DNA of 64,000 nt from Pseudomonas sp. PB101 (GTDB lineage: Bacteria > Pseudomonadota > Gammaproteobacteria > Pseudomonadales > Pseudomonadaceae). Below, piece by piece: positions 8,108-14,893 of this stretch; within the stretch, counting starts at the first letter, position 1; the number at the start of each line of letters is the position of its first letter. Location: the NCBI RefSeq assembly GCF_009764265.1, contig NZ_RWIR01000060.1:124001-188000 (forward strand), written 5' to 3'. A program made the position numbers and the translations under genes. The notes under the pieces were generated by a model, which saw nothing but the letters and a program-made list of their open reading frames with translations, was not told the origin of the DNA and searched no databases.

Positions 8108-8467
8108 TCAGGCAACACCCGCCAGCAAGCTTTCGTAAGGAATCCGCAACCCGTCGTGCAGGCGCTTGATCATCGACAGGCTCAACTTACGTTTGCGGTT
8201 CAGCACCTCAGATACCCTTCCGCTCGTACCAATGAAGGGTTCCAGATCGCGAGGGGTCAGGCCTTGCTGGTCCATGCGAAATTTAATTGCCTCAATCGGA
8301 TCGGAGGGCGGCATCGGGTAATGCTCGTCTTCGTACTTTTCGATGAGCAGCGCCAGAATTTCCAGCTCATCGCCCTCAGGAGAACCCATTTCAGCTCCCC
8401 ACAATTGTTCCACCCGTGCAAATGCAGCAGTCAGGTCTTCTTGATTGCGAATAGGTTTAATGTCCAT
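8108..8467 (-). CDS. higA: HigA-type antitoxin (XRE family HTH)
   Basis: 119 residues from ATG 8467, whose A is shared with the TGA stop of higB (TGATG overlap, translational coupling). A GTG one codon upstream is an alternative start. The N-terminal half is an acidic helical dimerisation region (EGDELEILALLIEKYEDEHYP). The C-terminal half is a Cro/C1-type helix-turn-helix (MDQQGLTPRDLEPFIGTSGRVSEVLNRKRKLSLSMIKRLHDGL). This is the COG5499 arrangement of HigA antitoxins, which bind the toxin and repress their own promoter. The order toxin then antitoxin is the classical hig order. Confidence 0.9.
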   Translation of the reverse strand: MDIKPIRNQEDLTAAFARVEQLWGAEMGSPEGDELEILALLIEKYEDEHYPMPPSDPIEAIKFRMDQQGLTPRDLEPFIGTSGRVSEVLNRKRKLSLSMIKRLHDGLRIPYESLLAGVA

Positions 8468-8769
8468 CACACGGTCTCCGCGTTGATCTGATCGTACTGG
8501 GCGTGGGTGCCAACGAATCGTATGAAACTTAGCTGGCGCTGATAGTCGATTGCCATGATTACCCGGTATTTGTTGCCACCGATGTTGAATACAACCCTGC
8601 CGCCCTTAAGGATGCTAGCCGTTCTCAGCTCCGCTTTAACCTCTTGCGGCGTGCCATAAACGGCTTTTTCCATGTGCCGATACCATTCAACCAGTGGTGT
8701 TTCAGAGTCAGCATAAGCCGGGCTACTTTCCCAGAACTCCCGCAATGTTCCTTTTGCAATCACACGCAC
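8467..8769 (-). CDS. higB: HigB-type mRNA interferase toxin
   Basis: 100 residues, typical for the HigB_toxin family (PF09907), a branch of RelE-like ribosome-dependent endoribonucleases. Diagnostic stretches are MRVIAKGTLREFWE at the N-terminus, ASILKGGRVVFNIGGNKYRVI in the centre and FIRFVGTHAQYDQI at the C-terminus, which includes the conserved His of the family. When free of antitoxin it cleaves mRNA on translating ribosomes and halts growth. The pair lies in a repeat-rich patch next to tRNA-Gly, a setting compatible with acquisition by transfer. No integrase or attachment-site duplication is visible. Confidence 0.92.
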   Translation of the reverse strand: MRVIAKGTLREFWESSPAYADSETPLVEWYRHMEKAVYGTPQEVKAELRTASILKGGRVVFNIGGNKYRVIMAIDYQRQLSFIRFVGTHAQYDQINAETV

Positions 8770-8777
8770 TGCACATC

Positions 8778-8826
8778 CTCCCGTTTTGGGAGATATTAGT
8801 CTGAGTTTTGGAGAGTTGCAATCTCT
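8778..8826 (-). promoter_or_regulatory. Candidate HigA operator region
   Basis: Immediately upstream of higB are two inverted repeats: CTCCC-GTTTT-GGGAG (8778-8792) and AGAG-TTGCAAT-CTCT (8812-8826). Palindromes in this position are where HigA antitoxins autoregulate. The assignment rests on position and symmetry only. Confidence 0.45.
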
Positions 8827-8940
8827 GATGTCGTTGAGGAAATCCGTTATCGGGACAAGAAAAACGTTAACAAAACCTGGATCTTGCGCTAAAACGCTAA
8901 TTTTCAGGGCTTGAAGACGCTAACCCAAATCCCGCCCACA

Positions 8941-8969
8941 AAAAAACCGGCCATCAAGGCCGGTTTTTT
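8941..8969 (-). terminator. Rho-independent terminator of tRNA-Gly
   Basis: AAAAAACCGGCC-ATCAA-GGCCGGTTTTTT is a perfect stem with A and T tracts on both sides, so it works in either direction. It lies about 50 bp past the 3' end of the tRNA on the minus strand. Confidence 0.88.
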
Positions 8970-9021
8970 CTGTCTCTGCATCCCCCGTCAAAATCACCCT
9001 GACGTGAGATCAAAATTCGAT

Positions 9022-9095
9022 TGGAGCGGGTGAAGGGAATCGAACCCTCGTTATCAGCTTGGGAAGCTGGAGTAATGCCATTATACGACACCCGC
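9022..9095 (-). tRNA. tRNA-Gly (CCC)
   Basis: 74 nt including an encoded CCA. The acceptor stem GCGGGTG pairs with CACCCGC. The T-arm contains GGTTCGATTCC. The anticodon loop TTCCCAA gives anticodon CCC, reading GGG. The outermost anticodon-stem pair appears to be C-A, the only irregularity seen. The gene stands alone, with a strong terminator downstream. Confidence 0.93.
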
Positions 9096-9201
9096 TCAGA
9101 GCGCTGACTTTGTACCAGATACGGCCGGCGATTTGAAGTTTTTCTTTGCGTGGGGCGGGTTTAGCTCTGATGTAACTGAAAAACGGGCACGGCAAGACGG
9201 T

Positions 9202-9269
9202 CGATCGCGGGCAAGCCTCGCGCCTGCGGAATATGTTCAATCCGGCAGGGCGGGGCTTGCTCGCGATGA
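9202..9269. repeat. Degenerate REPIN
   Basis: ATCGCGGGCAAGCC and GGCTTGCTCGCGAT lie about 40 bp apart in inverted orientation, with mismatches and eroded ends. It fills much of the space between tRNA-Gly and the 3' end of phaG. Confidence 0.6.
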
Positions 9270-9276
9270 TGCTGTT

Positions 9277-10161
9277 TCAGATGGACAATGCATGGTGGTC
9301 CTGGACGTAGTGGTAACGCGGTCGGCTTTCATGCGGTGCCGGTTTCAGGAAGCCCATCAGTGCATTGCGGCTGTCCCGGCAAGCGGCTTTGTGTTCCATG
9401 TCGAGAAAGTGCCCGGTGGCCTGCAAGGTAGTGAAGGTGGCGTGCTGCACGTGATTGGCGAACAACCGGGCGCCTTCGGCGGCGGTGTATTCGTCCCATT
9501 CGCCGTTCATGAACAACACCGGTACGTTGATTTTCTGCGCGGCCTTGAAAAAGCACTGGCGATCGCTTTGCAGCAAGTCGTTGATGTGGAAGTGCATCTG
9601 CCCGTATTCATGCTCGGCCAGGGAACTGACGTGCCGATAATTGAAGCGTTTGAACAACGTTGGCAGGTGCTTGCCGATGGTGCTGTTCACCAGGTTGCCT
9701 ACCCGGTCACCGTCCCGGCTGCCGAGGTAATCGACGCCGCGCTCGAGATAATCGAGCATGTGCGAGTTGATTTCCGGGGAGAACGAACTGATCACGGCTT
9801 TTTCGATGCGCCGTGGCCGTTGCGACAACGCGACCATGGTCGCCGCGCCGCCCCAGGAAAACGACAGCACGTGTTCGGCGGCGAAGTGGTCGATCAGCTC
9901 CAGCAGGATCTGCCCTTCGATTTCCTTGGTGAGCATTTTTTCATGCAGGTTGTGGGCTTTTGACCGGCCCGCATAGGGCTGGTCGTAGCAGACGACGTTG
10001 AACTGCGGATGGAGGTTTTTCACGGTTTGTGCAAACGACGCAGTCGTGGCCATCGAGCCGTTGACCAGGATAATGGTCTTCTCTGCGGCGTCTGCGCGAT
10101 AGAACTCCGTGTAGACCCGATACTGCCCCTGTATATCCAGCACAGCGATTTCTGGCCTCAT
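9277..10161 (-). CDS. phaG: PhaG, 3-hydroxyacyl-ACP thioesterase/transacylase
   Basis: 294 residues from ATG 10161, with AGGAGT as ribosome binding site. It is an alpha/beta hydrolase of the PhaG/RhlA family. ILVNGSMATTASFAQTV, the nucleophile elbow FSWGGA and the distal ATGHFLDMEHK (catalytic His) match P. putida PhaG closely. MRPEIAVLDIQGQYRVYTEFYRAD is the PhaG N-terminus rather than that of RhlA. PhaG takes (R)-3-hydroxydecanoyl-ACP from fatty acid synthesis and diverts it towards medium-chain polyhydroxyalkanoate when cells grow on sugars or other non-fatty substrates. It stands alone, apart from the pha synthase cluster, as in other pseudomonads. RhlA-like production of hydroxyalkanoyloxy-alkanoates is the main alternative. 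Confidence 0.9.
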   Translation of the reverse strand: MRPEIAVLDIQGQYRVYTEFYRADAAEKTIILVNGSMATTASFAQTVKNLHPQFNVVCYDQPYAGRSKAHNLHEKMLTKEIEGQILLELIDHFAAEHVLSFSWGGAATMVALSQRPRRIEKAVISSFSPEINSHMLDYLERGVDYLGSRDGDRVGNLVNSTIGKHLPTLFKRFNYRHVSSLAEHEYGQMHFHINDLLQSDRQCFFKAAQKINVPVLFMNGEWDEYTAAEGARLFANHVQHATFTTLQATGHFLDMEHKAACRDSRNALMGFLKPAPHESRPRYHYVQDHHALSI

Positions 10162-10473
10162 GTCATAAGACTCCTGGCAAGCGGGTATGCGCGCAAATGA
10201 GATTGCACGAGCTTTGTGACAGGTAGGCATACGCCTGGAATTTGAGAGGCCCATGTCGATCCATTGCAGTCCGGTCGACGGGTATTGTTATTGGCGGGCA
10301 GTCTGCCGGATGAGGCCGGAACCCTTGGGCTCCTACCGGCAAAAAGTTTCTTAGAAGTATGAAATGACTCGTCGGTCACATTTCGGCCGACGTCCTGATT
10401 CAAGCAGGGCTCAGGTCATCGCGCAAGTGCCTTTGGTAAATTGTTCGACAACTTCTGCTGAGCGGTCGGTGGC
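10162..10473. other. Non-coding stretch upstream of phaG
   Basis: 312 bp without a credible gene. It must contain the phaG promoter, but I see no clear -10/-35 pair. A hairpin GCCGG...CCGGC at 10315-10340, with an inner CCC-TT-GGG, looks like an eroded REP element. Nothing else is recognised. Confidence 0.5.
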
Positions 10474-11166
10474 TTAGATCAATCCGATCTCATCATCGGT
10501 CAGCGGGCGGTATTCGCCCGGTTTCAACGCGTCGTCGAGCACCAGCGGTCCCATGCGTTCGCGGTGCAGGCGCATCACCTTGTTGTTGAAGTGGCCGAAC
10601 ATGCGCTTGACCTGGTGATAGCGGCCTTCGACGATGCTCAGGCGCGCGCATTTCGGCCCGAGCAGCTCTAGCCCGGCCGGTTGCGTGGTGAGGTCTTCGA
10701 AGGCGAAGTACAGGCCTTCGCTGAACTTGATCGCGTATTCAGGGCCGATGTCCTGCTCGGTTTCGACGTAATAGACCTTGGGCAGCTTGGTCTGCGGTTG
10801 GGTCAGGCGTCGCGACCAGCTGCCGTCGTTGGTGATCAACATCAGGCCGGTGGTGTTGAAGTCCAGGCGTCCGGCGATGTGCAGTTCGTCCTTGTTCGGC
10901 TCATGGATCAGATCGAGCACGGTCGGGTGCTGCGGGTCTTGCGTGGCGCTGACGCATCCGGCGGGCTTGTGCAGCATGAAATGGCGCAGGGGTTTGCCGG
11001 CTTGCAGCACCTCGTTGTCGACTTCGACGCGGCTGAATTCACGGACTTCGCTGTGCGGGTCGCTGACGATCTGTCCGTCAACCCTGACGCGTTTTTCCAC
11101 CAGCAACAGGCGCACCTGCTTGCGGTTGAAGCACGGCAGGTTGCTGAGGAATCGGTCGACACGCAT
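10474..11166 (-). CDS. rsuA: 16S rRNA pseudouridine synthase, RsuA family
   Basis: 230 residues. An N-terminal S4 RNA-binding domain (MRVDRFLSNLPCFNRKQVRLLLVEKRVRVDGQ, residues 1-60) precedes the catalytic domain. The motif GRLDFNTTGLML near residue 100 carries the catalytic Asp. EGRYHQVKRMFGHFNNKV near residue 185 is the second family motif. RsuA converts U516 of 16S rRNA to pseudouridine during 30S assembly. RluB/E/F paralogues have the same fold, so the exact target is slightly less certain than the family. Confidence 0.85.
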   Translation of the reverse strand: MRVDRFLSNLPCFNRKQVRLLLVEKRVRVDGQIVSDPHSEVREFSRVEVDNEVLQAGKPLRHFMLHKPAGCVSATQDPQHPTVLDLIHEPNKDELHIAGRLDFNTTGLMLITNDGSWSRRLTQPQTKLPKVYYVETEQDIGPEYAIKFSEGLYFAFEDLTTQPAGLELLGPKCARLSIVEGRYHQVKRMFGHFNNKVMRLHRERMGPLVLDDALKPGEYRPLTDDEIGLI

Positions 11167-11200
11167 GACTTACGGATCTGTGAAGAAAGGGCCGCGCATC

Positions 11201-11419
11201 TTACTTGATCGATTCGGCCGCTGCTTGCAACTGCGCTTCGACCTCGGCGCAGCGCGGGCACAGGCAGGAGGCGTTGCGCAGTTCCACCGGCAGCGCCTGG
11301 AGCACGGCCGGGTCGATGCTGACGCCGAAGCACCAGCAGGCGCGGTCGGCGGTTCGCGGGTCGGCCAGGGTGCAGTCGTTGGGCGCGCCGCAGGCGGGGC
11401 AGAGGTCAGGCGGGTTCAT
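11201..11419 (-). CDS. Cysteine-rich CWC family protein
   Basis: 72 residues from ATG 11419, seven of them cysteines: LCPACGAPNDCTLAD near the N-terminus, RACWCFGVSID in the centre and ASCLCPRCAEVE towards the C-terminus. The central C-W-C gives the family its name (PF14375). The spacing suggests a small zinc or metal-binding knuckle; function is unknown. Its first 14 bases overlap the 3' end of the diguanylate cyclase gene, so the two are probably translationally coupled. It is followed after 34 bp by rsuA in the same orientation, which makes a three-gene operon likely. Confidence 0.82.
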   Translation of the reverse strand: MNPPDLCPACGAPNDCTLADPRTADRACWCFGVSIDPAVLQALPVELRNASCLCPRCAEVEAQLQAAAESIK

Positions 11420-12920
11420 GGACGGAGTGAGACATTTCCACGCAGGTTCGGTTACGGCCACTTTGCTTGGCCCGGTACATCGCATGATCCGCCCGCGACA
11501 GCAGGCTGTGCAAGGTGTCATCGGGCTGCAGGGTGGTGAGGCCGATGCTGACGGTCACCTGCAAGGCCTGGCCGTTGTAGGCGTAGCGCTGCTGTTCGAC
11601 GTGCTGGCGAATTTTCTCGGCGATCATCAGGCCCGTCTTGCCGTCGGTGTCCTTGAGCAGCACGATGAACTCTTCACCGCCCCAGCGGCAGACTATGTCG
11701 GAGTGCCGCAGGCAACTTTCCAGATCCCGGGCGAAACCGATCAGCACCTGGTCGCCGGCCAGATGGCCGTAGGTGTCGTTCAGCACCTTGAAGTGGTCGA
11801 GGTCCAGCAGCAGGGCGGTCAGCGGTTGTGGTTCGCGCTGGGCTTCGTGCATGGCCTGTGCAGCGAGCAGGTCGAAGCCGCGGCGGTTGGGCAGTTCGGT
11901 CAGGCTGTCGAGGATGGCCTGGGTCTGGATCTTGTCCTGGAAACGTTTGATCACCCGGTTGAGCAGCGCCAGCACGATCAGCGTGACCAACAGGCAGATC
12001 AACAGGTTGAGGTACAGCGACTGGCGGATTTCGCCCAGGGCGCTGTCTTCGCGTTTGTCGACGAACAGGTACCAGTTCAGCTCGGGGATAAACCGCACGT
12101 TGAGGAAATGTCCCTGGCCTTGCACGGAGTATTCGTAGCTGCCGCTGTGGGGTTTGGGCAGTTGGTTGATCAACTCTTTCATGCTGTCGAGCTCACCGAG
12201 CTTCTGCCCGATGTGCGCGCCCTGCGGACCTCCTTCGGCGCCGGTGAGCACCAGGCGTCCGAAGTTGTCGACGAAATAAACGCTGCGCTGATAACGCTGC
12301 TGGTACTTGTCGATCAGCTTGATCACGGCGTCGACGGTCAGGCCGACCCCGGCCGCGCCGATGAACCGGCTGTTGTAGTCGTAGACCTTGTAGTTGATGA
12401 AGAAGGTCAGGTTGTCCTTGTTGGCGAGGTCCGGGTCGACGTTGATCTCGTACGGATCCTGCATGTCGCGCACGCGGAAATACCAGGCGTCACGGGGTTC
12501 GGTGGCCTTGACCTGCTTGAGCACACCCTTGGCGTGGTAGTAGGTCAGGCTGGTGTTGGAGACGAAGAACGCGGTGTAGGCGCCGTAGTGGGTCATGACC
12601 TCGTTGAGGTAACGGGTCATCTGGTCGGAATCCTTTTCACCGTTGACCACCCAGTCGCGCATGAAGGTGTCGCGGGCCATCATCGAGGAAATCAGGATCG
12701 GCCTGACCAGGTCTTTCTGGATTTCCGAGTAGACCGTGTCCGACGTCAGCGGCAGTTCGGTGTTGACGATGTTGTCGCGGATCGAGGCCCGGGAGGCGTA
12801 GTAACTGAGAAAGGAGGTGGCGAGAAAGCCTGCGCCCAGCAATGCGACCAGCGTGAGCACCAACGAACGTTGAGAGTACAGCGGCGAGCGAAGCGGCATG
12901 GCAGTTCCATTGGCAGTCAT
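11406..12920 (-). CDS. Membrane-anchored dCache-GGDEF diguanylate cyclase
   Basis: About 504 residues from ATG 12920; ATG 12899 is an alternative and no strong Shine-Dalgarno sequence decides between them. A first membrane helix (SLVLTLVALLGAGFLATSFLS) is followed by about 290 periplasmic residues with a double-Cache ligand-binding pattern (DAWYFRVRDMQDPYEINVD, IGAAGVGLTVDAVI). A second helix (LYLNLLICLLVTLIVLALL) follows, then a cytoplasmic GGDEF domain. The active site reads GGEEF, and the I-site RHSD lies five residues before it, so activity and product inhibition are both expected. It should make c-di-GMP in response to an unknown periplasmic ligand. Confidence 0.9.
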   Translation of the reverse strand: MTANGTAMPLRSPLYSQRSLVLTLVALLGAGFLATSFLSYYASRASIRDNIVNTELPLTSDTVYSEIQKDLVRPILISSMMARDTFMRDWVVNGEKDSDQMTRYLNEVMTHYGAYTAFFVSNTSLTYYHAKGVLKQVKATEPRDAWYFRVRDMQDPYEINVDPDLANKDNLTFFINYKVYDYNSRFIGAAGVGLTVDAVIKLIDKYQQRYQRSVYFVDNFGRLVLTGAEGGPQGAHIGQKLGELDSMKELINQLPKPHSGSYEYSVQGQGHFLNVRFIPELNWYLFVDKREDSALGEIRQSLYLNLLICLLVTLIVLALLNRVIKRFQDKIQTQAILDSLTELPNRRGFDLLAAQAMHEAQREPQPLTALLLDLDHFKVLNDTYGHLAGDQVLIGFARDLESCLRHSDIVCRWGGEEFIVLLKDTDGKTGLMIAEKIRQHVEQQRYAYNGQALQVTVSIGLTTLQPDDTLHSLLSRADHAMYRAKQSGRNRTCVEMSHSVHEPA

Positions 12921-13016
12921 CCGATGGTCGCATTCTAATGGCACTGCGAGGAAATAACTGCTGGATTCGTAGGGTATATCGGTAGGTATCAGGTATGGCG
13001 GTGCCTGGGCTGACGC

Positions 13017-13082
13017 CATCGCTGGCAAGCCAGCTCCTACAGGGACAACACGGAACTTGTAGGAGCTGGCTTGCCAGCGATT
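13017..13082. repeat. REPIN
   Basis: Arms ATCGCTGGCAAGCCAGCTCC and GGAGCTGGCTTGCCAGCGAT are exact inverted copies across a short spacer, between the 3' end of atzF and the cyclase gene. Confidence 0.88.
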
Positions 13083-13089
13083 CGAGAGA

Positions 13090-14868
13090 TCACCGCAGGT
13101 TTTTCAGGTACTCACGCCATCCGCCCAAATGACTGATATTCACCGCCCCTTCCAGCCCATACGCCTCGCAGATAAACCCGCTCTCCCAGCGACCGTCCGC
13201 CAGTTGCACCTTGCCCAACCCCAGCGGTGCCGGTATCCCGGTGAGGAACGAGCCCAGTTCACGGCTGGGCAACTCCCAGACTTCCAGCGCAATCGCCACG
13301 CCGCCATCCTTGACGCGGACCATGCCCGGACGAAACGGCGGGCCGCCGGCCAGGGCGTAGAGTTGATAGTCCGGCGAGCTGAAGGTCGATTCCAGCAAGC
13401 GGGCGCCGCGCTGCTTGAGTTGCCAGTTCAGCGCCAGGCCGTCCAGATGCGCGCCGCAGACCACTAGCCGCGCCCGATCATGCCGTGCCACCGTCGCCGG
13501 TGCTGGCGCGGCGAGGTCTCGCTGACGCTGCAAGGCATCCGCCACGCTCAACAGATACTGATCGGTAAAGGCCCGGCCAAACAGCGTCACGCCCCATGGC
13601 AGGCCGTTGTCCATGAAGGCGCTGGGCACGGCGACGGCCGCGTAGTCGAGCAGGTTCATGAAGTTGGTGTAGTAGCCCAGTTCCGAATTGCGCAGCACCG
13701 GTTCGGCCTTGAGCTGCGCCAGCGTCACCGGGCGGCCGATGGTTGGCGTGACCACGCAATCGAGGCCTTCCAGCGCGTTGTCGCACAGGGCCTTGAGCGC
13801 TTGCAGGCGGTATTGGGCGCGGAAGGTTTGTACGCCGTCGACGGAAGGCGCCTTGGCCAATACGGCGCGAATCACCGGCAACACGGCCTCGGGGTTTTGC
13901 GCCAGCAACTCGCCGGCCACGCTGTAGCGCTCGGCCACCCAGGGGCCTTCATAGAGCAAGCGTGCGGCCTCGAGAAACGGCGACAAATCCAGTTCCACCG
14001 CTTCGCCGCCCAATGCCTTGAGGTGGTCGACGGCATCACCGAACAACAGCGGGCCTTCAGGGCAGCCGAAGAATTGCAGGTCCTGCGCACGCGGTACGCC
14101 GAACCGGAACGGGCGCGGTGTACCGAACGCCGAGCCGTCGTTCCACAACGGGTTGCTGCGGCTGTATTCGTCCCGTGGGTCGAGGCGTGCGGTGAGCGCC
14201 AGCAACTGACTGGCCTCCCGCGCCGTGGCGGTGAAGGTGGTGACGCAATCGAGCGTGCGACAGGCCGGTACCACGCCGGCCGTGGAAATCAGGCCCTTGG
14301 TGGCTTTCAGGCCGACCAGATTGTTCAACGCCGCCGGCACGCGTCCTGAACCGGCGGTGTCGGTGCCCAGGGAAAAACTCGCCACACCGAGCGCCACCGC
14401 CAGCGAAGAACCGGCGCTGGAACCGCCCGACGGATACTCCGGCAACACGCTGTTGGGGCACGCGCCATAGGGTGAGCGGCTGCCGTTGAGGCCGGTGGCG
14501 AACTGGTCGAGGTTGGTCTTGCCCAGCGGAATCGCACCCAGGGCCAGCAGTTGTTCGACGATGGTCGCCGAACGCTGCGGCACGTAGGCAAAGGCCGGGC
14601 ACGCCGCCGTGGTCGGGATGCCCGCAAGGTCGATGTTGTCCTTGATCGCGAACGGCACGCCGTACAGCGGCAGGCTGTCAATGTCGCGACCGTCGAGGGC
14701 GGCGAGGTAGGGTTCCAGCTCTTTGGCGCTGAGCAAGTGGATGAACAGGTGATAGTCCGGGTTCAGCGCGGCGGCTTTGTCCCGCAGCTTCGGCAGCAAT
14801 TGCCGAGGCGTGAGGCTGCCGTCGCGGTAGGCGCTGCGCAGGGCGTCGAGTTGCAGATCGATGTTCAT
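13090..14868 (-). CDS. atzF: Allophanate hydrolase
   Basis: 592 residues from ATG 14868, preceded by AGGACT. The N-terminal amidase-signature domain has a complete Ser-cisSer-Lys triad: K76 in FAIKDN, S150 in PSGGSSAGSS and S174 in GTDTAGSGR. The C-terminal domain (about 470-592) is the second AtzF/DUR1 domain, which decarboxylates the N-carboxyurea intermediate. The net reaction is allophanate to two ammonia and two CO2. It is the last gene of the operon, 25 bp after the biotin-dependent carboxylase. In this operon allophanate would come from carboxyguanidine deimination, so the gene completes nitrogen release from guanidine. Confidence 0.93.
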   Translation of the reverse strand: MNIDLQLDALRSAYRDGSLTPRQLLPKLRDKAAALNPDYHLFIHLLSAKELEPYLAALDGRDIDSLPLYGVPFAIKDNIDLAGIPTTAACPAFAYVPQRSATIVEQLLALGAIPLGKTNLDQFATGLNGSRSPYGACPNSVLPEYPSGGSSAGSSLAVALGVASFSLGTDTAGSGRVPAALNNLVGLKATKGLISTAGVVPACRTLDCVTTFTATAREASQLLALTARLDPRDEYSRSNPLWNDGSAFGTPRPFRFGVPRAQDLQFFGCPEGPLLFGDAVDHLKALGGEAVELDLSPFLEAARLLYEGPWVAERYSVAGELLAQNPEAVLPVIRAVLAKAPSVDGVQTFRAQYRLQALKALCDNALEGLDCVVTPTIGRPVTLAQLKAEPVLRNSELGYYTNFMNLLDYAAVAVPSAFMDNGLPWGVTLFGRAFTDQYLLSVADALQRQRDLAAPAPATVARHDRARLVVCGAHLDGLALNWQLKQRGARLLESTFSSPDYQLYALAGGPPFRPGMVRVKDGGVAIALEVWELPSRELGSFLTGIPAPLGLGKVQLADGRWESGFICEAYGLEGAVNISHLGGWREYLKNLR

Positions 14869-14893
14869 GGCGTGAGTCCTTTTCAAATTGGGT

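Noticed and set aside
9022..9095. tRNA-Gly as an integration site for a genomic island
   Set aside because: No duplicated tRNA 3' end, integrase or island boundary is visible nearby.
11205..12938. 577-codon open frame on the plus strand
   Set aside because: It is fully antisense to the diguanylate cyclase, has low-complexity Val/Gln/Asp-rich content typical of reverse-strand reading in high-GC DNA, and matches no family.
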